Source: Chloroflexota bacterium (lineage in GTDB: Bacteria > Chloroflexota > Anaerolineae > Anaerolineales > Villigracilaceae). From it: DNA of 64,000 nucleotides. Made by a program: the position numbers and the translations under genes. Under the pieces are notes generated by a model. That model saw nothing but the letters and a program-made list of their open reading frames with translations, had not been told where the DNA came from and did no database searches. The DNA lies in assembly GCA_016213105.1 (NCBI GenBank), contig JACRBN010000020.1, positions 151,014 through 215,013 on the forward strand, given 5' to 3'. How positions within the stretch are numbered: the stretch's first letter is position 1; every line of letters starts with the position of its first letter. Of this stretch, positions 36,378 through 44,405 are shown in pieces.

Positions 36378-37010
36378 ATGCCCCTCTTATTGCTCATCCG
36401 TCACGGCGAAAACGACTTTACCAAAAAAAGCAAACTGGCCGGGCACACGCCCAGCGTGCATCTTAACGAAAAGGGACAACAGCAGGCCCAGGCCCTGGGC
36501 CAGGCGTTGAAGGATGTGCCCATCCTGGCGCTGTATTCGAGTCCGCTGGAGCGCGCGATGGAGACGGCCGCGCCCATCGCCCGGGCGCGCGGATTGGAGA
36601 TCCAGGTCGAAGCGGGGTTGATCGAAACGGACATCGGCAAATGGCAGGGGCGCTCGCTCCGGTCGCTGCAACTGGTCAAGCATTGGAAGGTCGTCCAGCA
36701 CGCGCCGTCACGGGCGCAATTCCCCGAAGGCGAAACCTTTTATGGATGCCAGGCGCGCATCGTCGCCGCGCTGGATGCCATCAGCCGCAAATACAAGCCG
36801 CAAGACATCGTTGCCTGCGTCTTCCACGCCGACCCGATCAAGCTGGCCGTCGCCCACTACCTCGGCCTGCCGCTCGACCACTTCCAGCGCCTGGGCTGCG
36901 ACACGGGTTCGGTCTCGTTATTGCACGTCGGCGAGATGGGGGCCATGCTGCTCAAACTCAACCAAAGGCCGCCGCTTGACTTTCTGCCAAAACAAGAAAA
37001 AATGAGATAG
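36378..37010 (+). CDS. Histidine phosphatase family protein (phosphoglycerate mutase-like)
   Basis: 210 residues. The phosphohistidine site is LLIRHGEND (His9), with SSPLERAMETA and CVFHADPIKLAVAHYL carrying the second His. GLIETDIGKWQGRSL holds the acid region. Such enzymes hydrolyse phosphate esters in the cytoplasm; substrate is unknown. The last 29 codons (LHVGEMGAMLLKLNQRPPLD ...) recur as a divergent orphan copy 1.6 kb downstream, on the far side of an RHS module. Confidence 0.85.
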   Translation: MPLLLLIRHGENDFTKKSKLAGHTPSVHLNEKGQQQAQALGQALKDVPILALYSSPLERAMETAAPIARARGLEIQVEAGLIETDIGKWQGRSLRSLQLVKHWKVVQHAPSRAQFPEGETFYGCQARIVAALDAISRKYKPQDIVACVFHADPIKLAVAHYLGLPLDHFQRLGCDTGSVSLLHVGEMGAMLLKLNQRPPLDFLPKQEKMR

Positions 37011-37047
37011 GAAATCTCCATCACTACAGAGAACAGGGTCTTATCTT

Positions 37048-37790
37048 AACCACTTCGCCCAGGCGGATACGATGATTCCAGAATCAACTCAAGGGACGCA
37101 GGCGCGGGATAGATACGCAGCGATGAATAATAATCCCATACGTTACTCAGATCCAACAGGACATATGGTTGACGCTGGATGTATTTCTACAGGTTGTGAC
37201 GGGTCAAAGTTTTCAGAAACTCAGGTGCTGATCTCTTTAATCAATAGTACTACTGACCCAATAAAAAAGGCATACTACCAAACACAAGCTATAAATCGGG
37301 CATTAAGGAATTTGGTTTGCGCAACCCCGTTCCGAGGATTGACCGGGATGATCCATTTACACTCAACATCATTCTTGGAGGTTCTTCCGGTGACCCGAGC
37401 CATAAAGCAGGAAGTGACTATCAACCAGACAGTGGAGTGATAACTATCATGATATATGACGAGGCCTTTTCCAGCACCGCTGGAGACTTGGCAGTTACTA
37501 TTGATCATGAATTTTGCCATGCAAATCAGTCCACTGGCGCATCTTGCCTGAACACCCCTCAAACAAATGGTACGAGATATTACAATGACCCTGAAGGGTA
37601 CTTTCTAAATGAAGCCGAGGGAAGGGTGCAACTACTCAGTGATCCTACGAGATATGGTTATGGCCTGACATACGGCGTTACAAAAGAACGAATTTCTGCA
37701 TACAAAAAGGATATCACTAATATATTGGATGTTGCCCCTAATGTACAAGATTGTCCAGATTCAGGCATTTGTTTAGAACCTTGTCGATAG
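37048..37790 (+). pseudogene. RHS tail fragment with frameshifted HExxH toxin-like domain
   Basis: It begins inside the RHS hallmark (FAQADTMIPESTQGTQARDR, then YAAMNNNPIRYSDPTGH at about 37120-37165) and goes on into an AT-rich C-terminal domain. The first frame runs to 37440 and the real continuation is in another frame from about 37300 to 37790, so a frameshift lies between about 37290 and 37330. The second part has a zinc-protease-like site DHEFCHANQ (HExxH at 37506-37520) and a possible third ligand in FLNEAEGRVQ. There is no shell or signal peptide. It is a decayed or displaced cargo module of a second RHS gene. Confidence 0.75.
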
Positions 37791-37802
37791 GAGTAAAAAC
37801 AC

Positions 37803-38357
37803 ATGAAGAAAATAATGCTTTTAGGAATCTTTGTGCTTGTATTTTTACAAGCCTGCTCCAATACTACATCTCGAACATCCAACGAAATACTCCATCTAGA
37901 AATTACATTGGATCGAGCTAAGTACTGTAGTATTAAGGAAGTGCATGGGAAAGCTATTCTAAACAATGTCAGTAATACTCCCATTCTAGTCTATAAGAGA
38001 CTGATTTTCGCGCCAATTCGACATGTATTTCCTTATACACCAGGTTATTTATTGATTGAAGATCCTTTGGGAAAACTAATTGAACCTTTAATCAAAATTG
38101 ACGAAATCCGCGCAGAAGAAGATGATTTTGTGCTTATGCCTGTAGGCATCGAAATAGAAGCTGATATTGATATTTATAAAACATTCCTCTCCAGAGATTC
38201 CTATTTTCAACAGTCCGGCGAATACAAGATGACAGCAATATATCAAAACGACTTGCAGGTAAAAAAAATCATCGATGGCATGGAGGTAAACTCATGGATT
38301 GGTGAGATTTCTTCTAATGAAGTTCTGTTTCAAATTGATGCTAATAACTGTAGATAG
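37803..38357 (+). CDS. AT-rich lipoprotein, possible immunity partner
   Basis: 184 residues with a lipoprotein signal (MKKIMLLGIFVLVFLQACSN; lipid Cys18) and a compact beta-rich domain. No family recognised. It starts 12 nt after the HExxH RHS tail, has a similar AT-rich composition, and has its own terminator-like hairpin. An outer-surface immunity protein against the adjacent toxin domain is a reasonable guess only. Ribosome-binding site AGGAG lies about 9 nt upstream. Confidence 0.75.
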   Translation: MKKIMLLGIFVLVFLQACSNTTSRTSNEILHLEITLDRAKYCSIKEVHGKAILNNVSNTPILVYKRLIFAPIRHVFPYTPGYLLIEDPLGKLIEPLIKIDEIRAEEDDFVLMPVGIEIEADIDIYKTFLSRDSYFQQSGEYKMTAIYQNDLQVKKIIDGMEVNSWIGEISSNEVLFQIDANNCR

Positions 38358-38390
38358 ATTCAAGTTTCAAATTTGTGTTGAACTCTAGTT

Positions 38391-38422
38391 CTGGCGGCAG
38401 GTGCATTGCCGCCAGTTCGTTT
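38391..38422 (+). terminator. Terminator after the AT-rich lipoprotein
   Basis: CTGGCGGCA and TGCCGCCAG pair across GGTGCAT, followed by TTCGTTT. Confidence 0.65.
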
Positions 38423-38482
38423 ACTATGCCATCGAAAAAATGATGAACTTCCACCCTTTCGGGCACGCATCCGCGCCCCAAT

Positions 38483-38560
38483 CTACAACACCGCATCCAG
38501 CATCAACGCCAGGGAGATGAACGCCAGGTACATGCTCGTGGCCCAGGCCACCTTATTGCC
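38483..38560 (-). pseudogene. C-terminal tail of a membrane protein gene
   Basis: On the minus strand, 25 codons read GNKVAWATSMYLAFISLALM ... and end in TAG, the look of a final membrane segment. The gene body is missing: RHS debris of the opposite strand follows at once. Confidence 0.45.
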
Positions 38561-38573
38561 AAGTGCCTTTCAC

Positions 38574-38641
38574 GCGCGCGAGGGCGAAATCCGCGCCACG
38601 TGGACTTCCAGTCCCAGCACCACGCCGGCCTACAAGATGCC
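38574..38641 (+). pseudogene. Second orphan RHS fragment
   Basis: About 68 bp coding GEIRATWTSSPSTTPAYKMP, nearly identical to the scar at 12869 and distinct from the intact RHS allele. It runs directly into the orphan histidine phosphatase tail. Confidence 0.7.
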
Positions 38642-38644
38642 GCG

Positions 38645-38728
38645 CTGCACGTCAACGAAATGAGCGCCTACCTGCTGAAACTCAACCAAAGGCCGCCCTT
38701 CGACTTTCTTCCCAAAGTGAAAAAATAA
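38645..38728 (+). pseudogene. Orphan 3' end of a histidine phosphatase gene
   Basis: Reads LHVNEMSAYLLKLNQRPPFD ... and a TAA, aligned without gaps with the last codons of the phosphatase at 36922-37010 but clearly diverged, so it is a paralogous or older copy, not a fresh duplication. It has no start or body. Confidence 0.75.
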
Positions 38729-38786
38729 GACCCAAATCCGCACAATCTTTGGTATATTTGGGCAACTTTCGCAGGAAGGATGAGCC

Positions 38787-39947
38787 ATGAATTTCGTTTT
38801 CCTCTCTCCACATTTTCCGATCAATTTTTCACAATTCGCCATCCGCCTCAGGGAGCAGGGCGTAAACGTGCTGGGGTTGGCCGATGAGCAGTACGACTCG
38901 CTGCGTCCCGAGCTCAAAGCGGCCCTGAGCGAATATTATCGCGTACCCGACATGCACAACTACGACGAGATGGTGCGCGCGCTGGGATATTTCACGCACA
39001 AGTACGGCAAACTCGACCGTCTCGACTCGCACAGCGAATACTGGCTCGAAACCGAGGCGCGCCTGCGCACAGACTTCAACATCGCGGGCATCAAACTGGA
39101 CGAGATCCAGCGCATCAAGCGCAAGTCGCTGATGAAGCAGGCCTTCGTCGAGGCGGGCATCCAGGTCGGGCGCGGCGCCATCGTCCGCGACATCGAAGAG
39201 GCGCGCAAGCTGGTCAAGCAGACGGGCTATCCCGTGGTGGCCAAACCCGACGTGGGCGTGGGCGCAGCCTCCACCTACAAGATCGAGTCCGACGCCGACT
39301 TGGAGCGCTTCTTCTTCCTCAAACCCTCGGTCGAATACTTCCTGGAGGAATTCATCCACGGCGAGATCATCACCTTCGACGGGCTGACCGACCGCGACGG
39401 GGAGCCTGTCTTCGTCAACTCGCTAGTGTACAGCGCGGGCATCATGGAAACCGTGCTCAGCGACGACCACATCTACTACTACACCCTGCGCGACATCCCC
39501 GCAGACCTTGAGGAGGTGGGACGCCGCGTGCTGGAAGCCTTCGGCGTGCGCGAGCGTTTCTTCCACTTCGAGTTCTTCCGCCAGCGCGGCACGGGCGACC
39601 TCTACGCCCTGGAAGTGAACATCCGCCCGCCCGGCGGCCTGACCACCGACATGTTCAACTTCTCCTGCGACATCGACATTTACAAGGCCTGGGCCAGCGT
39701 CGTGGCGGGCAATGGCTTCCCCTATCCCGACTACACCCACAAGTATTTCTGCGCCTACGTGAGTAGGAAGTTCAACCGCCCCTACGCCCACTCGCACGAG
39801 GAGATCCTCGGCGCGCTCGGCGACAAGGTCTGCCAGCACGAATCCATCAGCGGCATCTTCAGCGCCGCGTTGGGGAATTACGGGTATCTCGTCCGTTCGC
39901 CCGACCATGACGAGTTGATCGCCATGGCCGAATTCATTCAGGAGTGA
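38787..39947 (+). CDS. ATP-grasp domain protein
   Basis: 386 residues. The N-terminal domain (MNFVFLSPHFPINFSQFAIR) is a preATP-grasp fold; the ATP-grasp core has GYPVVAKPDVGVGAASTYKI and FLEEFIHGEIITFDG, and the metal-binding end YALEVNIRPPGGLTTDMFN. These enzymes join a carboxylate to an amine or thiol through an acyl-phosphate. Substrate unknown. The stop overlaps a GTG of the next (esterase) gene, so the two probably work together. Shine-Dalgarno GGAAGGA precedes the ATG. Confidence 0.87.
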   Translation: MNFVFLSPHFPINFSQFAIRLREQGVNVLGLADEQYDSLRPELKAALSEYYRVPDMHNYDEMVRALGYFTHKYGKLDRLDSHSEYWLETEARLRTDFNIAGIKLDEIQRIKRKSLMKQAFVEAGIQVGRGAIVRDIEEARKLVKQTGYPVVAKPDVGVGAASTYKIESDADLERFFFLKPSVEYFLEEFIHGEIITFDGLTDRDGEPVFVNSLVYSAGIMETVLSDDHIYYYTLRDIPADLEEVGRRVLEAFGVRERFFHFEFFRQRGTGDLYALEVNIRPPGGLTTDMFNFSCDIDIYKAWASVVAGNGFPYPDYTHKYFCAYVSRKFNRPYAHSHEEILGALGDKVCQHESISGIFSAALGNYGYLVRSPDHDELIAMAEFIQE

Positions 39948-39955
39948 AAGAGGGT

Positions 39956-40714
39956 ATGCAAATCGAATATCACAAGTGGTGGAGTCCCAGCCTGGGACAG
40001 GATATGGAGTTGAAGGTCTACGGCTATTACGGCAAGCCCATGCTGGTCTTTCCCGCCCAGGACGGGCGCTTCTTCGAGTTCGAGGATATGGGCATGGCCC
40101 AGGCCTGCGCCCCCTTCATCGAAGCCGGCCAGGTCAAGGTCATCACCGTGGACAGCATCGACCGCCAAAGCTGGTCGAACCAGGATGCGCATCCCGCCGC
40201 CCGCGCCCGCCGCCACCAGGACTACGACCGCTACATCACCGACGAGGTCGCGCCCTTCATCCGCCAGCATTGCGGGGACGCCTCGATCAGGATGATCACC
40301 ACGGGCGTCAGCATGGGCGGCTACCACGCGGGCAACTTTTTCTTCAGGCATCCCGACATCTTCGACACGGTCATCGCCATCAGCGGCCTTTTTCAATTGC
40401 AGCATTTCGTCGGCGATTACATGGATGAAAACGTATACTACAACGCGCCGCTGGCCTACCTGCCAGGTCTCTCCGATCCCTGGTATCTCGACCAATACCG
40501 TCAAAGCAATATCATCGCCTGCGCAGGCCGCGGAGCCTGGGAGGACGAGATGCTGGCCGATGCGCTGGCGCTCAAAAACATCCTCGAACAAAAAGGCATC
40601 CCGCATTGGATCGACGTCTGGGGCGACGACGTCAACCACGACTGGCCGTGGTGGAAAAAGATGCTGCCCTACTTCCTCGAGAAGCTGCAACTGCCCTCGT
40701 ACAGCGGGGCCTGA
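39956..40714 (+). CDS. Esterase family protein (alpha/beta hydrolase, esterase D-like)
   Basis: 252 residues with the nucleophile elbow TTGVSMGGYHAGNFF, an acid candidate in IDVWGDDVNHDW and the His in VNHDWPWWKKMLPYFLEKL. It resembles the esterase-D-like family. ATG 39956 is used; a GTG at 39944 overlapping the previous stop would add four residues. It is the second gene of a pair with the ATP-grasp enzyme, so it may cleave an ester or amide in the same pathway. Confidence 0.85.
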   Translation: MQIEYHKWWSPSLGQDMELKVYGYYGKPMLVFPAQDGRFFEFEDMGMAQACAPFIEAGQVKVITVDSIDRQSWSNQDAHPAARARRHQDYDRYITDEVAPFIRQHCGDASIRMITTGVSMGGYHAGNFFFRHPDIFDTVIAISGLFQLQHFVGDYMDENVYYNAPLAYLPGLSDPWYLDQYRQSNIIACAGRGAWEDEMLADALALKNILEQKGIPHWIDVWGDDVNHDWPWWKKMLPYFLEKLQLPSYSGA

Positions 40715-40715
40715 T

Positions 40716-40757
40716 GGTGGTTGAGTAGCGCGTTCGTCCGCCGTATCGAAACCCCAC
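40716..40757. repeat. Dispersed repeat, copy 1 (TTGAGTAGC ... GTATCGAAACCCC)
   Basis: GGTGGTTGAGTAGC and CGTATCGAAACCCC bracket a variable centre. A second copy with the same ends is at 60874-60921. The words are those of a common extragenic repeat in many bacteria. Confidence 0.65.
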
Positions 40758-40768
40758 GGATTCAAATA

Positions 40769-40803
40769 AAAAACAGGTCACGCTTTCGCGTGACCTGTTT
40801 TTT
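40769..40803. terminator. Bidirectional terminator
   Basis: AAAAACAGGTCACGC and GCGTGACCTGTTTTT pair across TTTC, placed between two convergent genes. Confidence 0.95.
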
Positions 40804-43597
40804 ATTTCCACAACTTCGCCAACTCGCTCAACGACTTATAATACGGCTCGATGCTGGGGATGTAGTGCCGCTCATCCTTCGCGTGCGGCCCGATCCCCGA
40901 CTGGCCCCACACGACTGCCTGTCCGCCTGGAGCAAAACGCGCGCTCGTGCCTGGCAGTTTGCGCCCGATCCTTGGCTCTTCGCCCGAAGCGTTCTTGACA
41001 GATTGCATCAACGCCAACAGGGCGGGATTGTCAGGGGCGCAAGCCACGCCGTTTTCCATAACATTCATGCGCAGTTCGAGTCCGTTCGCCTCGCAATACT
41101 CCCCGACCTTTGACTTTAGATCTTCCACGTTGTCCTGCGGGATGGGACGGATTTCCACGCCCAGGATGCCTTCCGCGGCCGTGACGTTGTACACGCCCGG
41201 CGTGCCCACGTTGATGAACGGGAACTTGGCCTGTGACTGCCAGCCGTCCGCGGATTTGAGGGTGAGCCGCTTCGTAAAGATTTCATTCAGGGCCGAACGC
41301 GCCGAGATCAATCTTTCGCTCAGGTCGCCCGTGCCCGCCACGCCACTGTGACCCTTCGCGCCGCGCGCGACCACGTCGAAGCGCATCACGCCGCGATTCT
41401 CCACGCAGACTTCGCCGAAGAGTTCGTTGCCCTTCTCACCCGTGCGTTCGCCTGCGACGAACAAGGCTGGTTTGAGGCCCAACTCCTTCAACACGTGCGG
41501 CGTCCCCCAGGCTTCGGATTCTCCGTTCTCTTCATTGCCGACCAGCAGCAGGGCGAGATTGGGTAAGGGCTTGCCCGCCTTCAGCATGTCCTTCATCCAG
41601 ACCATATAGGTGGCTACGACGGTCTTCATGTCCGCCGCGCCGCGGCCCCACAAATAATCGCCATCGATGCGCGGAGTGAACTGGGCATCGTCGGGTTCAG
41701 GCTCGACCACGTCGAAGTGGCCTGTCAGTAAGATGGGTTGGGCGGCATGGGTCGAACGCTGCTGAAAGCCCGCATACACAGCGGGATACTTGCCGTCGAA
41801 GAATTTCACGTCCAGGCCCGCGCTGCGCAGATAGTCATCGACAAGCGTGCCCGCACGCAGGACTTCGTCCAGGCGTTCGTTCGGGCAGGCGGTAACGGAC
41901 GGGATGCGGATCAGCTGCTGGGCCAGGTCCAGGATCTCGGAGGTCTTATCGGGGTAGGAAATTTCGATCACGGCTTGTGTCCTCGGTCTGAATTGGATGG
42001 GAGTCTGGGGTGTCTGCCGCGAAGCGTCACGGCTGCGCTGCAGGAATTCGGCGATCTTGGCGGCGTCCGCGCCCAGCGAGCCAAAATTAGATGCGATGCT
42101 TTCCACATCCGCCTTGACCTGCGCCTCACGCTCGAAGAACAATTCCTTGAGCAGGCCCAGCGGAACTTCATCATTCCCGCCCAACTCCACTTGCAGGCGG
42201 GCGCGGATCTTATCGGCGGTGTTGCGTCCACCCTCGGACATCTCCACCAGGGGGCGCAGGTCATCCCACCAGCCCAGGGCCTCGGCCAGCGGCTTGACTT
42301 CGCCCAGCGTCCACTTGAGGAAGGCGCGGATGGAGACGGGCTTGCCCGTCAGCGGATTTTCGATCTCGGCGCGCAGGCCGTGTTTGGCGGCCAGGGCCTC
42401 GTTGGCGCGGGCGCGGCTGATGTCCTCGCGGTCGTAGCGGAAGGAGCGCGCAAACTGCGGGTCCGAGTAGATGCGCAGCATCAGCAGGTGCTTGAGGGTC
42501 AGGTTGGCGACATCCACATCCAGGTTGTGACCGCCCTCGTCGGTGCGGACTTCCACACGTCCCATCGGCAGGTTGATACGCGCCATCAGGTTCTGCTTTT
42601 CGATCTGCAGGGCCATCTCCTCGGGCGGAGTCGCCTCCCCCACGGCGAACAGGCCGCGGGCGTAGAGCGAGGTGAGCTGGTCGCTGGTGGTGGAGATGAT
42701 GCGTTCGACGGGGTCGGCAAACGAACGGGCGCGGATGGGCGTCCAGTTGTTGTTGCCGAAGCGCACGCCGCGCCGCACGAGATCGTAGGAGATTTGCAGG
42801 TAATCGTTGTAGGAGCGGTACAGGTCGGGCAGGTCAATGCTGGGCGGATTGGGGAAGGTCAGGTTGCGGATCGAGTCGAACTCGGTCAGCGCCACCACGG
42901 CCCGTCCGCCGCGCACCTCGGCCTGCAGGGGTGTGGACGCGCTGGCGGCGATGAACAGGGATGCAAAGGCGCGCAGCAAACGCGTGGCGGTGATGTAGAA
43001 CTCGGACTTGAATTCATCCAGGTGACGGTCGCCGCGCTCGTTGACGGGCAGGTGCATGAAATCCCAGGCGAAGAGCGGATCGGGCAGGGACATGTTGGTG
43101 TGGATGCCCGTGGTCGCCAGCGTGTCGGCGTACAGGTCGACACATTTTTCGAGATAGCGGCGCTTGGCGATGCCCCAATTGCCAGGGATGGAGTGATGGC
43201 CGATGTCGGTCAGGAACAGCAGGTTGCCGTGCCAATAATGCAGGCGCTCGCCAAACTGGACGCCCGCGCGATGCAATGAATTGATCAGCGCGGCCTCCAT
43301 CAGGCGCGCTTCGTAGATCGCCCCGCGCGGCGTGTAATACGGGCGCGTGGCCCACTCGATCATCCAGTGGAAGACTTCGAGCTGGCTGAACTGCGTCTGC
43401 CAGGCGGGGATGCACTCGGCGCGCAGGTAATCGACGAAGGACTGCTGGCTGGGTCCCGCGCCGACGGTCAGCAGCGGGCGCAGGTCTTCGTCGAGCAGGT
43501 TCCATTCCTGTTCGAAGCCGTTCAGGCCGCCCTGCGGCTTTTCCTGGATGGCCTGCTCCACGGCGAGGAGGTATTTTTCAGGGAATTTTTTAGGCAT
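40802..43597 (-). CDS. GCS2-like ligase / M20 metallopeptidase fusion protein
   Basis: 931 residues in two domains. The N-terminal ~530 resemble glutamate-cysteine ligase type 2: GGLNGFEQEWNLLDEDLRP, LATTGIHTNMSLPDPLFAWD, RFGNNNWTPIRARS and MGRVEVRTDEGG. From about 555 a complete M20 metallohydrolase follows: TGHFDVVEPEPDDAQF (His ligand), GRGAADMKTVVATY (bridging Asp), LLVGNEENGESEAWG (catalytic Glu pair) and the final IGPHAKDERHYIPSIEPYY. One half would make a peptide-like bond with ATP, the other cleave one. The ligase assignment is less sure than the peptidase. AAAGGAAA precedes the ATG. Confidence 0.72.
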   Translation of the reverse strand: MPKKFPEKYLLAVEQAIQEKPQGGLNGFEQEWNLLDEDLRPLLTVGAGPSQQSFVDYLRAECIPAWQTQFSQLEVFHWMIEWATRPYYTPRGAIYEARLMEAALINSLHRAGVQFGERLHYWHGNLLFLTDIGHHSIPGNWGIAKRRYLEKCVDLYADTLATTGIHTNMSLPDPLFAWDFMHLPVNERGDRHLDEFKSEFYITATRLLRAFASLFIAASASTPLQAEVRGGRAVVALTEFDSIRNLTFPNPPSIDLPDLYRSYNDYLQISYDLVRRGVRFGNNNWTPIRARSFADPVERIISTTSDQLTSLYARGLFAVGEATPPEEMALQIEKQNLMARINLPMGRVEVRTDEGGHNLDVDVANLTLKHLLMLRIYSDPQFARSFRYDREDISRARANEALAAKHGLRAEIENPLTGKPVSIRAFLKWTLGEVKPLAEALGWWDDLRPLVEMSEGGRNTADKIRARLQVELGGNDEVPLGLLKELFFEREAQVKADVESIASNFGSLGADAAKIAEFLQRSRDASRQTPQTPIQFRPRTQAVIEISYPDKTSEILDLAQQLIRIPSVTACPNERLDEVLRAGTLVDDYLRSAGLDVKFFDGKYPAVYAGFQQRSTHAAQPILLTGHFDVVEPEPDDAQFTPRIDGDYLWGRGAADMKTVVATYMVWMKDMLKAGKPLPNLALLLVGNEENGESEAWGTPHVLKELGLKPALFVAGERTGEKGNELFGEVCVENRGVMRFDVVARGAKGHSGVAGTGDLSERLISARSALNEIFTKRLTLKSADGWQSQAKFPFINVGTPGVYNVTAAEGILGVEIRPIPQDNVEDLKSKVGEYCEANGLELRMNVMENGVACAPDNPALLALMQSVKNASGEEPRIGRKLPGTSARFAPGGQAVVWGQSGIGPHAKDERHYIPSIEPYYKSLSELAKLWK

Positions 43598-43683
43598 TAG
43601 AGTTTCCTTTGGCAGAGAGAATCATTACAATGAAACTTGAAAGAAAAAAGTTTGTGCTACAATTTATTCCATAGAGGTAAATT

Positions 43684-43977
43684 ATGAACCTTGCTTTGAA
43701 AACAGATAATTCACAATATGAAAAAGGCAGCATCCGCAATGCGGTTTCATTTGCATTAAATAGCGCCGCAGCCCAGGCTCGTCTTCGATATAAGCATTAT
43801 GCGGATATTTGCAAGACATTCGAAAAAAAACACAAGCTGACCTCAGCTAAATTCATGGAGGAGTTCGACGCGGGCACACTCGGTGATGAGCAAGAGTTTT
43901 TCGATTGGTACGCGGCCGCGCGCGGTTTAAATCTGTGGCGCGAACGCTACGAAATTCTTTCAGGGGTGTCTGTATGA
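43684..43977 (+). CDS. Antitoxin-like partner of a TumE family toxin
   Basis: 97 residues, largely helical, basic in the first half (AAQARLRYKHYADICKTFEKKH) and acidic later (MEEFDAGTLGDEQEFFDWY). Its TGA overlaps the ATG of the TumE-like gene by ATGA, the usual order of antitoxin before toxin. AGAGGTAA lies before the ATG. Family membership is assigned from position and size. Confidence 0.7.
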   Translation: MNLALKTDNSQYEKGSIRNAVSFALNSAAAQARLRYKHYADICKTFEKKHKLTSAKFMEEFDAGTLGDEQEFFDWYAAARGLNLWRERYEILSGVSV

Positions 43978-44345
43978 AATCCCGTGAGTATTATGCCACT
44001 GTGCAAAAAGCAATTCTCAACGCAGTGCACATAATACAATCCGACGTCTCCTTTGATGAAATCTCCGAAGAGGAATGTTATATTCGCGGCACGCTCACAC
44101 TCACGGGGGGCTGTCAACTCCACATCGCTGAATATGTTGTCACTGAACCCAAACTCAAACGATTAAAGTATCGCTTTCACCTTCAAAACGCAAACGGAAA
44201 AATGATCGCCAGGTGGGACAACGCGCCACATCATCCCGAAGTGCCAACCCATCCAGAGCATGTACATGTTGGAGAAAAAATTAAGGCGAACCCTCCAGTG
44301 GATATTTTACAGGTTTTGACGGCTGTTTTATCCTTTATCGAATAA
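43974..44345 (+). CDS. TumE/DUF6516-like toxin
   Basis: 123 residues. The C-terminal ...YRFHLQNANGKMIARWDNAP then HHPEVPTHPEHVHVGEKI is the hallmark of the TumE (DUF6516) toxin family, in which the WDNAPHHP...PHHxH block is conserved. ATG 43974 overlaps the antitoxin stop. The pair is followed by a bidirectional terminator and sits alone between two minus-strand genes, consistent with a mobile toxin-antitoxin unit. Confidence 0.82.
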   Translation: MKSREYYATVQKAILNAVHIIQSDVSFDEISEEECYIRGTLTLTGGCQLHIAEYVVTEPKLKRLKYRFHLQNANGKMIARWDNAPHHPEVPTHPEHVHVGEKIKANPPVDILQVLTAVLSFIE

Positions 44346-44356
44346 ACAGCATTTAT

Positions 44357-44401
44357 AAAACAGGTGACAATCACAGAAAAAGTGACTATCACCTGTTTTT
44401 A
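44357..44401. terminator. Bidirectional terminator after the toxin-antitoxin pair
   Basis: AAAACAGGTGA and TCACCTGTTTT pair, with a short inner CAC/GTG stem; A and T tracts on both sides serve both convergent genes. Confidence 0.88.
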
Positions 44402-44405
44402 TTTT

